A DNA stretch of 36,157 nucleotides from Propionibacteriaceae bacterium (GCA_031254155.1 JAIRVA010000060.1:1-36157); one strand, 5' to 3'; numbered from the stretch's first letter, positions 14,780 to 23,323 are shown. Program-made: numbers and translations. The notes: generated by a model not told the origin, from the sequence alone.

Positions 14780-16189
14780 CCGGCTCCACCGGGGGCCTTG
14801 GGGGGTGTCTTCGATGGTCAGGCCTAACGCTGTCAGGTGGTCGCGGATGGCGTCGGCGGCGGCGTAATCCCGGCGGGCCCGCGCGGCGGTACGTTGCTCT
14901 AACAGGGCGCTGACTAGGCCATCGACCACCGGGGTCAGGTCATCGGTACGCTGGCTCGCCCACGCCGGGGCGTCGGCGCGAAGGCCGAAGACGTCGAGCA
15001 TGGCCTCGACCTCGGCGAGGATCGTGACGGCCGAGTCCGCGTCCTGGGCGTCCAAAGACCGGTTGCCTTCCCGGACCTTGTCGTACAGGACCGCGAGCGC
15101 GGCGGGGGTGCCCAGGTCGTCGTCCAGCGCCTCCCGGAAGGCAGGTGGCAAGGCGGGTACGCCGACGGGCGCGGCCCCAGTGTGTCCGCGTACCTCATTC
15201 GCCCTGGTCACAAAGGAATCGACCCGCGCCAGCGCGGCGGCGGACTCGTCCAGCGCGGCGGCGGAGAACTCGATCTGGGAGCGGTAGTGGGGCCCGGCGA
15301 GGTACGCCCGGACCGCCCGCGCCGGCCACTTCGCCGTCACCTCGGTGACCAACAACCCGTTGCCGAGGGACTTGCTCATCTTCTCGCCGGCGGCGGTGAC
15401 CCAGGCGTTGTGCAGCCAGTACCGCGCGAAGCCGCGCCCCGCCGCCCGCGACTGCGCGAGCTCGTTTTCGTGGTGCGGGAAGCGCAAATCGATGCCGCCG
15501 CCGTGGATGTCGAACTCGTCACCGAGGTACCGCCCGGCCATCGCCGAGCACTCCAGGTGCCAGCCCGGCCGGCCCTTCCCCCAGGGCGTCGCCCAGGCCG
15601 TCGTCGACGGCTCGCCCGGCTTGTACCCCTTCCACAAGGCAAAATCCCGGGGATCCCGCTTGCCACGGGGATCGGCGTCCGCCGCCGGTTCCATCTCGGC
15701 GAGCTTCTGGCCTGACAGTTCGCCGTACTGCGGCCAGGAGCGGACGTCGAAGTAAACGTCGCCGGACCCGTTCGCCGCAACGTACGCATGGCCCTTGTCG
15801 ATGAGAATCTGGACCAACTCGACCATCTCGGGGATGTGGCCGGTCGCGCGCGGTTCGTACGTCGGTGGCGCCAGGCCCAGCGCGGCGTACGCGCGGTGCA
15901 GCTCGAGTTCGTTGGCGTAGGCGTGGGCGTACCACGGGACCCCCCGCTCGGCCGACTTGGCGAGGATCTTGTCGTCGATGTCGGTGACGTTCGTGATCAG
16001 CGTCACGCGGTGGCCCGTGACCGTCAGCCAGCGGCGTAAGACATCAAACACGACTTCTTTGCGGATGTGACCGATGTGCGGCGCGGACTGGACGGTCAGG
16101 CCGCAGCAGTAGATGGAGACCTCGCCGGGGACGAGCGGTACGAAGGGCACTTTGGCCCCGCGGGCAGAGTCGTACAACGAGAGAGTCAT
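14777..16189 (-). CDS. cysS: Cysteinyl-tRNA synthetase
   Basis: The protein has 470 residues, standard for the family. Class I signatures: PHIGHI (HIGH motif, residues 37-42) and EKMSKSLGNG (KMSKS loop). Other landmarks are YCCGLTV, TNVTDIDDKI, WHLECSAMA and FDIHGGGIDLRFPHHENE; the Cys and His residues of the zinc site are present. It charges tRNA-Cys. cysS precedes rlmB, as in many actinobacteria. Because this one uses cysteine rather than a pseudodisaccharide, and has a normal C-terminal DALR-like region, it is CysS rather than the mycothiol enzyme MshC. Confidence 0.97.
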   Translation of the reverse strand: MTLSLYDSARGAKVPFVPLVPGEVSIYCCGLTVQSAPHIGHIRKEVVFDVLRRWLTVTGHRVTLITNVTDIDDKILAKSAERGVPWYAHAYANELELHRAYAALGLAPPTYEPRATGHIPEMVELVQILIDKGHAYVAANGSGDVYFDVRSWPQYGELSGQKLAEMEPAADADPRGKRDPRDFALWKGYKPGEPSTTAWATPWGKGRPGWHLECSAMAGRYLGDEFDIHGGGIDLRFPHHENELAQSRAAGRGFARYWLHNAWVTAAGEKMSKSLGNGLLVTEVTAKWPARAVRAYLAGPHYRSQIEFSAAALDESAAALARVDSFVTRANEVRGHTGAAPVGVPALPPAFREALDDDLGTPAALAVLYDKVREGNRSLDAQDADSAVTILAEVEAMLDVFGLRADAPAWASQRTDDLTPVVDGLVSALLEQRTAARARRDYAAADAIRDHLTALGLTIEDTPQGPRWSR

Positions 16190-16201
16190 GCGTCAATAGT
16201 A
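16190..16201 (-). promoter_or_regulatory. -10 for leaderless cysS mRNA
   Basis: TACTAT (16201-16196) is followed by six bases and the ATG at 16189. No Shine-Dalgarno is present. It lies in the 17-bp gap after the SepX-like gene. Confidence 0.6.
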
Positions 16202-16206
16202 ACGGC

Positions 16207-16908
16207 TCAGACCGCGACGGCCCGTCCGCCGTCCGCCGTCCGCCCGTCGTCGGTCACCGGCAGCCGCGTCGCGCCCGCGCCGAGGTCGATCGTCCGTACC
16301 GTCCGCGCGGCGGTGGGCTTGGACATGTACGTGGGCGGTACGACGGTGATGGGATCCCACAAGGAGGGTTGGGCGTCGCCGTTGGGGCCGACGACCACCG
16401 TGGGTTCGGCGGGCAGGGTGTCTTCGTGCAGCGCGACGGCGATGGTCTTCTCCTGGTCACCCAGCTCCTTGTCCGCCACGATGGCGTCGAGCTGCCGGTT
16501 GACGCGGCGGGCCTCGATCTGGGAGAACGCGACCCAGGCGAGTACGACGCCGAGTGCGGCGAGGGGTACCCACCACTGGATCGCGAGCCGCATTACGGCG
16601 AAAGGCACGGTGGCAAGGCTAATCAGCAGCAGAACGACGAAGATCGCGCGGCGGCGTTTCTCGGCCCGGCGGGCGAGGCGGTACGCGGCGCGGCGACCGG
16701 CCCGGCGCATGAGCAGGGTGGAAACCTCGGCGGCGGGCTCGGCCACGACTTCGCGGTGGCCGGCGTGGACCGTCTTCATCGTGAGGTGCAGGGGGGTCTC
16801 CTGGTCGATGTCGGCCGGCTTGGGGATACGCCAACTCAGCCCGCGGGGTACGAGATAGAAGAGACACGCGATGACGAGTACCGCGAAGATCGGCCCAGAC
16901 GCATCCAT
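16207..16908 (-). CDS. SepX/GlpR-like divisome membrane protein
   Basis: The protein has 233 residues. It begins MDASGPIFAVLVIACLFYLV, an N-terminal membrane segment; residues about 24-85 are cytoplasmic and include a very basic stretch (RRAGRRAAYRLARRAEKRRR); two more membrane segments span about 88-130; the C-terminal 100 residues are soluble and end in Val/Ala-rich low complexity. This layout, the N-terminal sequence and the PRGLSWR turn resemble the actinobacterial SepX (GlpR) proteins, which work with FtsZ, Wag31/DivIVA or the gephyrin-like Glp in division and polar growth. The match is from memory of the family, not from a search. Confidence 0.65.
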   Translation of the reverse strand: MDASGPIFAVLVIACLFYLVPRGLSWRIPKPADIDQETPLHLTMKTVHAGHREVVAEPAAEVSTLLMRRAGRRAAYRLARRAEKRRRAIFVVLLLISLATVPFAVMRLAIQWWVPLAALGVVLAWVAFSQIEARRVNRQLDAIVADKELGDQEKTIAVALHEDTLPAEPTVVVGPNGDAQPSLWDPITVVPPTYMSKPTAARTVRTIDLGAGATRLPVTDDGRTADGGRAVAV

Positions 16909-16921
16909 AGGAGTTACCGTA
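16909..16921 (-). promoter_or_regulatory. -10 for the leaderless SepX-like gene
   Basis: TACGGT (16921-16916) lies seven bases before the ATG at 16908; no Shine-Dalgarno is seen. It is only 10 bp from the terminator hairpin of the upstream uracil permease gene. Confidence 0.4.
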
Positions 16922-16931
16922 AGGCATTCGC

Positions 16932-16995
16932 TACCGGAAACGCGGGAAACTCGCCGGTTGGGCGCCCAGTTGGCCCGATTCGCGCGTTTCCGGTA
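16932..16995 (-). terminator. Long hairpin after the uracil permease gene
   Basis: Arms TACCGGAAACGCG (16932-16944) and CGCGTTTCCGGTA (16983-16995) pair perfectly over 13 bp. The 38-nt loop holds a second palindrome, TGGGCGCCCA. It starts 18 nt after the stop of the leftward permease gene. Confidence 0.75.
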
Positions 16996-17012
16996 CGACT
17001 GCCCTCAACCGT

Positions 17013-18338
17013 CTAGGACTTCTTCGCGTACGTGTCTTCGCCGTACGTACCCGACGCCGAGGTCGGTGACGCCGGCTCGTCGTAGTCGGTACCCCGCCAC
17101 TTCGCGATGACCCGCATGACGTGGTAGATCACGATGGCGCCGATGGAGCCGATGGCGATGCCGCCGAAGCTGGCCGCCCCGATGGAGAAGGAGAAGTCGG
17201 CAATGGCCGCGATCAGGGCCACGGCGGCGGTCAACAGGTTGACCGGCGACGAGAAGTTGACCTTGTTCTCGACCCAGATCCGGGCCCCGAGCAGGCCAAT
17301 CATCCCGTACAGCACCGTACCCGCCCCGCCGAGGACGCCCACCGGGATCGTGTTGATGAGCGCGCCGAACTTGGGGATGATCGAGAGCAACAGGGCAAAC
17401 CCGGCCGCGACCCAGTACACCGCGGTGGAGTAGATCTTCGTGGCGGCCATGACGCCGATGTTCTCCGCGTACGTCGTCGTACCCGAACCACCGCCGAGCC
17501 CGGCGAACATCGTGGCGACGCCGTCGGCCAGCAGCGCCCGGCCCATGACCGGGTTCATGTCCGTGTTCGTCATCAGTGCGACCGACTTGACGTGGCCGAC
17601 GTTCTCCGCCACCAGCACCAGGACGACGGGCAGGAACAGCCCGAGGACCGACCAGTCGGCTTGGGGGGTCTGGAAGTGGGGGAAGCCAATCCAGCCGGCC
17701 GCCTGGACCGGGCCGAAGTCGATCTGGCCCTGAATGAGGGCGGCGATGTAGCCGATGATGACGCCGATGAGGATGGACAACCGCCCGATGAGACCCTTGA
17801 ACAAGACGGTGACAAGCAGAATCGCTGCAATCGTGATGAGGGCCGTCCACTTGGCGGCCTTGACATTGTTCCACGCCGCCGGGGCGAGGTTGAAGCCGAT
17901 GAGCATCACGATGGTACCGACCACGACCGAGGGCATGAGCTTCTCGATCCAGCCGGCGCCGACGAGATGGACGACCAGCCCGACGATGGCAAGCAGCACG
18001 CCGGAGCACAGGACGCCGAACAAGGCCGTACCGAACGAACCGCCGTCCGAGGCCACCGCGGCGCCGATGGGGGCGATGAAGGCGAACGACGACCCGAGGT
18101 AGCTCGGCAGCCGGTTACCGGTGATCAGCAGGAACAGGACCGTACCGATCGCGGAGAAGAACAACGTGGTGGCCGGCGGGAAGCCGGTCAGGAGGGGAAC
18201 AAGGAAGGTGGCGCCGAACATGGCGACCACGTGCTGGGCGCCCATGCCGATGGTCTTTGGCCACGTCAGGCGCTCATTTGGTTTGACAACTTCGCCGGGG
18301 GCGAGGGATCCCGTGCCGTGCAGGGTCCACAGGGCCAT
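17013..18338 (-). CDS. uraA: Uracil permease, NCS2 (UraA) family
   Basis: The protein has 441 residues and about 14 hydrophobic segments, normal for the family. Signature parts are GMGAQHVVAMFGATFLVPLL near the N-terminus, GSSFAFIAPI, and AGLGGGSGTTTYAENIGVMA, which corresponds to the substrate-site region of UraA with its conserved Glu. It imports uracil with protons. The ATG at 18338 has AAAGGAG 6 nt upstream. A hairpin in the leader (18359-18391) may affect expression. No other pyrimidine genes are nearby. Confidence 0.93.
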   Translation of the reverse strand: MALWTLHGTGSLAPGEVVKPNERLTWPKTIGMGAQHVVAMFGATFLVPLLTGFPPATTLFFSAIGTVLFLLITGNRLPSYLGSSFAFIAPIGAAVASDGGSFGTALFGVLCSGVLLAIVGLVVHLVGAGWIEKLMPSVVVGTIVMLIGFNLAPAAWNNVKAAKWTALITIAAILLVTVLFKGLIGRLSILIGVIIGYIAALIQGQIDFGPVQAAGWIGFPHFQTPQADWSVLGLFLPVVLVLVAENVGHVKSVALMTNTDMNPVMGRALLADGVATMFAGLGGGSGTTTYAENIGVMAATKIYSTAVYWVAAGFALLLSIIPKFGALINTIPVGVLGGAGTVLYGMIGLLGARIWVENKVNFSSPVNLLTAAVALIAAIADFSFSIGAASFGGIAIGSIGAIVIYHVMRVIAKWRGTDYDEPASPTSASGTYGEDTYAKKS

Positions 18339-18358
18339 GACAACTCCTTTTGTTTATC

Positions 18359-18391
18359 GTCTCGGGCCGGGCGTGCTCGCGCGTCCGAGAC
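18359..18391 (-). promoter_or_regulatory. Leader hairpin of the uracil permease gene
   Basis: GTCTCGG (18359-18365) pairs with CCGAGAC (18385-18391) around a GC-rich loop, about 20 nt before the start codon. It could be an attenuator or protein-binding site; no known riboswitch was recognised. The rest of the 220-bp divergent gap shows nothing else clear. Confidence 0.4.
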
Positions 18392-18560
18392 CGCCGTGGT
18401 CGGGCGTGTTTGGTAAGGACTCTAGACGAAAGCCGCCCCCGAATCGAATGGGTGGAACCAGCCTCGCGGCGGACTGGTTGAGGGCTAAGCTTGAGTCTGG
18501 TTTTTCCAAACGCGGGGTCGGGCGGGGGTGTCGTACCGTCTGGTGCAGGAAGTGGAGCAC

Positions 18561-19403
18561 ATGGAGTCAATCAGCAATCAACGTTTTGTCGGCGAGCGCG
18601 CGCTCTTCGCGGGCCGGGACCTCGCGATCGCGCACACGGTCTTCGCGGACGGTGAGTCCCCGCTCAAGCACTCGTCCGACATCGGGCTCGACCACGCGGT
18701 CTTCGAGTGGAAGTACCCGCTGTGGTATTCGGGCGGCATCGCGGCCACCAACTCGGCCCTCACGGAGTCGGCCCGGGCGGGGATCTGGTACACCCGCGAT
18801 GTCGCCATCGATCACTCCACCATCGCCGCGCCCAAGACCTTCCGCCGTAGCCAGGGCATTCATTTGGAGTACGTGTCGCTGCCCAACGCCGCCGAAACCC
18901 TCTGGGCCTGCCGGGATGTCACCCTGCACCACGTGATGGCGGCCGGCGACTACTTCGCGATGAACTCGTCGGAGATCCGGGTCGATGACTTCCAGTTGAT
19001 CGGCAACTACTCCTTCGACGGGTGCCGGGATGTCGAGGTGGACAACGCGTACCTTCTCAGCAAGGATGCTTTCTGGAACTGCGAGAACGTGGTGGTCAAG
19101 AACTCGCTCATTGTCGGGGAGTACATCGGCTGGAATTCGCGCAACCTGACGTTCATTGATTGTACGATCGAGTCGCTCCAGGGGTTGTGCTTCATCGAGA
19201 ACCTCGTCATGCGGGGGTGTCGGCTGCTCAACACCACGCTGGCCTTCGAGTACTCCACCGTCGACGCCGAGATCGTGGGTAGCATCGACTCCATTATCAA
19301 TCCGACAAGCGGGATCATCCGCTGTGAGTCGGTTGGTACCCTGGTTCTGGACCCCGGGCGGATCGACCCCGCCCAGGTCCAGATCATCACGAGTGAGGAG
19401 TAG
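18561..19403 (+). CDS. DUF3737 family protein (predicted beta-helix)
   Basis: The protein has 280 residues from ATG 18561, which has AGGAAG 8 nt before it and matches the family start (a short lead, then ERALFAGRDL). An upstream in-frame GTG at 18528 lacks this fit. The sequence is made of repeating short strands such as GLDHAVFEWKYPLWYS, RDVAIDHSTI and RDVTLHHVMA, typical of the right-handed beta-helix proposed for DUF3737. The function is unknown. It ends 2 nt before the MalY/PatB-like gene, so the two are almost certainly co-expressed. Confidence 0.85.
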   Translation: MESISNQRFVGERALFAGRDLAIAHTVFADGESPLKHSSDIGLDHAVFEWKYPLWYSGGIAATNSALTESARAGIWYTRDVAIDHSTIAAPKTFRRSQGIHLEYVSLPNAAETLWACRDVTLHHVMAAGDYFAMNSSEIRVDDFQLIGNYSFDGCRDVEVDNAYLLSKDAFWNCENVVVKNSLIVGEYIGWNSRNLTFIDCTIESLQGLCFIENLVMRGCRLLNTTLAFEYSTVDAEIVGSIDSIINPTSGIIRCESVGTLVLDPGRIDPAQVQIITSEE

Positions 19404-19405
19404 CA

Positions 19406-20575
19406 ATGTTTGATTTTGACACGGTACTCGACCGGCGGGGTACGAACTCCGTCAAGTGGGACGTCGCGGCGGGCGAACTGCCCATGTGGGTGGCGGACAT
19501 GGATTTCGCCACGGCCCCGGCGATCACGGCGGCGGTGGCGGACAAGGCGCGGAGCGGGATTTTCGGGTACGGGACCGTACCGGCGGCGTACGGCGAGGCC
19601 ATCGCGGCCTGGTGGGGCGGGCGGTATGGCTGGACGGTCGATCCGGAGTGGGTCGTGTTCTGTGACGGCATCGTACCGGCCGTCTCCTCATTTGTACGGA
19701 CATTTGCCGGAGAGGGTGAGGGTGTCGTCCTCCAATCTCCGGATTACAACTGCTTTTACTCCTCGGTTCGCAACTCGGGGCGGACGGTCCTCGTCAACAA
19801 CCTGGCGTACGACCGCGCCGCCCGCCGGTTTACCATCGACTGGGCCGACCTGGAAGCCCGCCTGGCCGACCCCCTGGCCAAGGTCTTCCTGCTCTGCAAC
19901 CCCCAGAACCCCACCGGCCAGATCTGGAGCGCCGACGACCTCGCCCGGATGGGAGCGCTGGCGGCCGCCCACGGCGTCACGGTCATCGCGGACGAGATCC
20001 ACTGCGACATCACGGCTCCGGGGACGACGTACACCCCGTACGCCTCGGTTGCCCACAACGAGCCGAACTCGATCACCCTCGTCTCCCCGACGAAATCCTT
20101 CAACATCCCCGGCCTGCAAGCCGCGGCCGTCATCGTCCCCGACCCGGGCCAGCGCGCCCGCGTCGCCGCCAGCCTGAACCGCGACGAGATCGTCGATCCG
20201 GGCGCCTTCGCGGTGGAGGCGACCATCGCGGCCTACTCGGCGGGTGCGGAGTGGCTGGATGCGCTGCGGGAGTACGTCTGGGGCAACCGGCGGTTCTTCG
20301 AGGCGTACGTGGCGGAGCGCCTGCCGGAACTCGTCGTGATCCCGGCCGAGGCGACGTACCTGGTGTGGGTCGACTGCGGCGCGCTCGGGGCGGACTCGGA
20401 CCAGTTCGCCGCCTTCCTGCGTGAGCAGACGGGCCTGTTCGTCAATCCGGGCGGGATGTACGGCGACAATACCCGTACCTTCATCCGCGTCAACCTGGCC
20501 TGCCCGCGGACGCTGGTCGAGGACGGCTTGGCCCGCCTCGCCGCGGGCGTGGCGAAATGGCAAACGCGGGCCTAA
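19406..20575 (+). CDS. PLP-dependent aminotransferase/C-S lyase, MalY/PatB family
   Basis: The protein has 389 residues. Landmarks: RRGTNSVKWD and PMWVADMDFATAP at the N-terminus, CNPQNPTG (164-171), IADEIHCDI (194-202) and SPTKSFNIPGL with the PLP lysine at 230. This is the pattern of cystathionine beta-lyases of the MalY/PatB group, fold type I. The likely reaction is cleavage of cystathionine or other cysteine S-conjugates to pyruvate, ammonia and a thiol. It follows the DUF3737 gene after 2 nt; the stop is 5 bp from the convergent ornithine carbamoyltransferase gene. Exact substrate uncertain. Confidence 0.92.
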   Translation: MFDFDTVLDRRGTNSVKWDVAAGELPMWVADMDFATAPAITAAVADKARSGIFGYGTVPAAYGEAIAAWWGGRYGWTVDPEWVVFCDGIVPAVSSFVRTFAGEGEGVVLQSPDYNCFYSSVRNSGRTVLVNNLAYDRAARRFTIDWADLEARLADPLAKVFLLCNPQNPTGQIWSADDLARMGALAAAHGVTVIADEIHCDITAPGTTYTPYASVAHNEPNSITLVSPTKSFNIPGLQAAAVIVPDPGQRARVAASLNRDEIVDPGAFAVEATIAAYSAGAEWLDALREYVWGNRRFFEAYVAERLPELVVIPAEATYLVWVDCGALGADSDQFAAFLREQTGLFVNPGGMYGDNTRTFIRVNLACPRTLVEDGLARLAAGVAKWQTRA

Positions 20576-20580
20576 AAAAG

Positions 20581-21579
20581 CTAGCCGCCGAGGGTCGCCA
20601 CCATGACGGCTTTGATAGTGTGCAGGCGGTTCTCGGCCTGGTCGAAGACGATGGAGGCTGGCGATTCGAAGACCTCGTCGGTCACCTCGAGCCCGTCGTC
20701 CAGGCCGGCGAGGCGCAGGATCTCGCCGCCCATGGTGGTGTTGAGGTCGTGGAACGACGGCAGGCAGTGCATGAACTTGGTCGACGGGTTGCCGGTGGCG
20801 GCCATCACGGCGGCGGTCACCCGGTAGGGCAGGAGCATCGGCACACGTTCCAGCCACACCTCCTTGGGCTCGCCCATGGAGACCCAGACATCGGTGTAGA
20901 GGAAGTCGGCCCCCTTGACCCCGGCCTCCACGTCGTCCGTGATCGTGATCCGCGCGCCGGAGGTGGCCGCGATCTCGCGCGCCTGATCCTGGATGTGTTG
21001 CCAGTTTTGCAGCCCGGCGGGGGCGACGATCCGGACATCCATGCCCATGATCGCCCCGGTGACCAGCAGTGAGTTGCCGATGTTGTAGCGCGAGTCGCCG
21101 GCGTACGCGAAGCTTATCTCGTGAAAGTCCTTGTCACAGTGCTCTTTCATGGTGAGCAGGTCGGCGAGGGACTGCGTCGGGTGCCACTCGTTGGTGAGCC
21201 CGTTCCAGACGGGGCAGCCGGCGTACTTGGCCAGTTCCTCGACGATCCGCTGGCCGTGGCCGCGGTACTGGATCCCGTCGTACATCCGCCCGAGCACCCG
21301 CGCCGTGTCGGCGATCGATTCCTTGTGCCCGATCTGGCTGGCCTGGGGGTCGAGGTACGTGACGTGGGCCCCCTGGTCGTACGCCGCCACCTCGAACGCG
21401 CACCGCGTCCGCGTGGAGGTCTTCTCGAAGATCAGCGCGATGTTTTTCCCTGTCAACCGGGGTGTCTCCGTACCGGCCCGCTTCTCGGCCTTGAGTGTGG
21501 CGGCGAGGTCGACGAGCGCTGTCAGTTCGGCGGCGGTGAAATCCGCCTCCTTCAGGAAGTGGCGTCCGGTGAGGTTCAT
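20581..21579 (-). CDS. Ornithine carbamoyltransferase, probably catabolic type
   Basis: The protein has 332 residues. Carbamoyl phosphate site STRTR (55-59), HPTQ (133-136), ornithine loop VSMGE (233-237) and catalytic HCLPSFHDLNT (271-281) are all intact. The length, the LDPQASQIGHKESIADTARV segment and the FHDLNT tail resemble ArcB (arginine deiminase pathway) more than the shorter biosynthetic ArgF, but arcA and arcC are not in the window, so no symbol is given. The start has AAAGGAAC upstream, and TAGTCT at 21614-21609 could be its -10. Confidence 0.93.
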   Translation of the reverse strand: MNLTGRHFLKEADFTAAELTALVDLAATLKAEKRAGTETPRLTGKNIALIFEKTSTRTRCAFEVAAYDQGAHVTYLDPQASQIGHKESIADTARVLGRMYDGIQYRGHGQRIVEELAKYAGCPVWNGLTNEWHPTQSLADLLTMKEHCDKDFHEISFAYAGDSRYNIGNSLLVTGAIMGMDVRIVAPAGLQNWQHIQDQAREIAATSGARITITDDVEAGVKGADFLYTDVWVSMGEPKEVWLERVPMLLPYRVTAAVMAATGNPSTKFMHCLPSFHDLNTTMGGEILRLAGLDDGLEVTDEVFESPASIVFDQAENRLHTIKAVMVATLGG

Positions 21580-21681
21580 CGTAGTTCCTTTGGTTGGGGA
21601 AAGACCTCAGACTAGCACCCGCGGCAGCGGTGGGCCGGGAGGACCGTCTTGCGCGGTATCACTCTTTGGACGATAATGTCA

Positions 21682-21713
21682 GTACGATGTAGAGAACAGT
21701 GAACATATCGTAC
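21682..21713 (+). promoter_or_regulatory. Probable autoregulatory operator of the RelB-YoeB pair
   Basis: GTACGAT (21682-21688) and ATCGTAC (21707-21713) are exact inverted repeats with centres 25 bp apart, just before the Shine-Dalgarno of the antitoxin gene. RelB-type antitoxins usually bind such palindromes. Confidence 0.5.
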
Positions 21714-21725
21714 GTAAGGAGACCC

Positions 21726-22001
21726 ATGACTGACTCAGTCAACGTCAGCATCCGGATGGACCGGCAGCTCAAGACCCAGGCCGACGCGTTCTTCGCCGAA
21801 CTGGGCCTCACGATGTCCAGTGCGGTGGGCATCTTCGTCCGCCAGTGCCTGATAAAGGACAAGATCCCCTTCTCTCTTGAGGCGGATCCCTTCTACTCCG
21901 AGGCTAACCAGAGCTGGCTGCGGGAGTCGATTGCGCAGGCGGAGCGCGGCGAGTTTGCCAAGGTCACCACGCTCGGGGAACTCGAGGCCGCCCTGAAATG
22001 A
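21726..22001 (+). CDS. RelB/DinJ-family antitoxin
   Basis: The protein has 91 residues. The start at 21726 has AAGGAG 4 nt upstream. The N-terminal half is a ribbon-helix-helix domain (VNVSIRMDRQLKTQADAFFA, then ELGLTMSSAVGIFVRQCL) as in RelB/DinJ. The C-terminal part (residues about 60-91) should wrap the toxin. Its stop overlaps the toxin start by 4 bp (ATGA). It should neutralise the YoeB-like toxin and repress the promoter. Confidence 0.93.
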   Translation: MTDSVNVSIRMDRQLKTQADAFFAELGLTMSSAVGIFVRQCLIKDKIPFSLEADPFYSEANQSWLRESIAQAERGEFAKVTTLGELEAALK

Positions 22002-22258
22002 GACTATCATTCACTGCACGGGGCTGGAACGACTACCTTTCTTGGTCGGATGACCGCCGGACTCTGCGCCAGATCCACCGCCTCATCGCCGACATCCAGC
22101 GGGGTCAACACGCCGGTCTCGGGAAACCGGAACCCCTGAGCGGTGACTACGCGGGGTGGTGGAGCCGCCGGATCGACGCGAAGCATCGTCTGGTTTACCG
22201 AATCGTGGGCGACGAGGTCGAAATCACCCAGTGCCGGGGGCATTATCAAGACCGCTGA
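21998..22258 (+). CDS. YoeB/Txe-family mRNA interferase toxin
   Basis: The protein has 86 residues, the normal size. It begins with a beta strand and FTARGWNDYLSW, has KPEPLSGDYAGWWSRRIDAK and HRLVYRI in the middle, and ends with CRGHYQDR. The catalytic Arg of HRLVYR and the final His-Tyr of YoeB are present. YoeB cuts mRNA at the ribosomal A site. It is translated from an overlapping ATGA and is followed by a strong hairpin. Confidence 0.94.
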   Translation: MRLSFTARGWNDYLSWSDDRRTLRQIHRLIADIQRGQHAGLGKPEPLSGDYAGWWSRRIDAKHRLVYRIVGDEVEITQCRGHYQDR

Positions 22259-22272
22259 CCCCGCGAGCGCTC

Positions 22273-22322
22273 AAAGACGTACCGTTACTCAGTCAAACAC
22301 GACGGAGTAACGGGACGTCTTT
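22273..22322. terminator. 18-bp-stem hairpin after the toxin gene
   Basis: Arms 22273-22290 and 22305-22322 pair over 18 bp with one mismatch around a 14-nt loop. The stem is flanked by AAA and TTT, so it could stop transcription in either direction. It begins 14 nt after the toxin stop. Confidence 0.8.
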
Positions 22323-22349
22323 CGTACCGACCGATTGCATCGCGCTGCC

Positions 22350-22406
22350 GGATGAGTAAACTGAGGAGCGCCGCGACGCCAACCCATGGATGAGTCCGCC
22401 GCGGCG
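22350..22406 (+). promoter_or_regulatory. Structured leader before the DUF362/ECF operon, type unknown
   Basis: A 7-bp stem (CGCCGCG at 22369-22375 with CGCGGCG at 22400-22406) encloses a 24-nt loop. The octamer GGATGAGT occurs twice, at 22350 and 22388. It sits 34 nt before a TTG start with a strong Shine-Dalgarno. It does not match a riboswitch that I know. Confidence 0.35.
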
Positions 22407-22440
22407 ATGAGGGGCGTACGTCAAAAACAAGGAGGTTGAG

Positions 22441-23310
22441 TTGAGTCCAGCGACAGTCTATTTCACACCCGAGGTCACGCCGGAAGCGGTCGTGCGGGCG
22501 TACGAGGCCCTGGGGATCACGCTCCCCGGCAAAGTCGGGGTCAAGGTCCACTCGGGCGAGGTGGGCAACCAGAACTTCACCCGCCCGGCGTTCGTGAAAC
22601 CCATGGTGGACCGGGTGCACGGTACGATCATCGAGGCCAACACGGCTTACAACGGCAAGCGGGGGACGACCGCCGAGCACTGGGAGACCATGCGGCTCCA
22701 CGGCTGGACGGACATCGCGGAAGTTGACATCCTGGACGAGACCGATGAGATCGAGCTGCCCGTCCCCGCCGGCCACCAGATTCAGCGGGACTACGTCGGC
22801 GCACACCTCGCGAACTACGACTCCGTTCTCATCCTCTCCCACTTCAAGGGCCACCCGATGGGCGGGTTCGGCGGCGCGCTCAAGAACACGTCGATCGGGA
22901 TCGCGTCGGCGCACGGCAAGGCGTACATCCACGCCGGCGGTGTCGACGGCCGGCTCTTCGACACGCCGCAGGACGAGTTCCTGGACGCCATGGCCGACGC
23001 GGCCAAGGCCGTCTTCGACTTTTTCGGGCCGGGCAAGATGGCTTTCGTCAGCATCATGAAGGCCATGTCGGTCGACTGCGATTGCTGCGCGGTCGCCGAG
23101 GACCCGGCGCTCGGTGACATTGGCGTCCTCGCCTCCCTCGACCCCGTCGCGCTCGACCAGGCCTGCGTCGACCTCGTCTACGCCTCGGACGACCCCGGCA
23201 AATCCCACTTGATCGAGCGCATCGAGTCCCGTCACGGGCTGCGCACGATTGAGCAGTCGGCCGCGCTCGGGTCGGGTACGCGGGAGTACGAACTGGTGTC
23301 GCTTAACTAG
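22441..23310 (+). CDS. DUF362 domain protein
   Basis: The protein has 289 residues. The TTG start is set by AAGGAGGT 4 nt upstream; the other nearby TTG soon meets a stop. DUF362 landmarks: KVGVKVHSGEVGNQNF, HFKGHPMGGFGGALKN, and SVDCDCC followed by LGDIGVLASLDPVALDQACV. Some DUF362 proteins are fused to ferredoxin domains, but no such domain is present here; the Cys-rich DCDCC is the only metal-site candidate. The function is unknown. It is 13 nt from an ECF-like S-component gene, so it may handle an imported cofactor or vitamin, which is inference. Confidence 0.85.
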   Translation: MSPATVYFTPEVTPEAVVRAYEALGITLPGKVGVKVHSGEVGNQNFTRPAFVKPMVDRVHGTIIEANTAYNGKRGTTAEHWETMRLHGWTDIAEVDILDETDEIELPVPAGHQIQRDYVGAHLANYDSVLILSHFKGHPMGGFGGALKNTSIGIASAHGKAYIHAGGVDGRLFDTPQDEFLDAMADAAKAVFDFFGPGKMAFVSIMKAMSVDCDCCAVAEDPALGDIGVLASLDPVALDQACVDLVYASDDPGKSHLIERIESRHGLRTIEQSAALGSGTREYELVSLN

Positions 23311-23323
23311 GAAGGTTGGAGAA

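Noticed and set aside
19688..20857. Minus-strand open frame opposite the MalY/PatB gene
   Set aside because: Crosses two real genes and lacks any family signature.
22323..22440. Known riboswitch (cobalamin, TPP, FMN, preQ1, THF) before the DUF362 gene
   Set aside because: I looked for the conserved cores of these classes and did not see them; only an unassigned stem with a repeated octamer remains.
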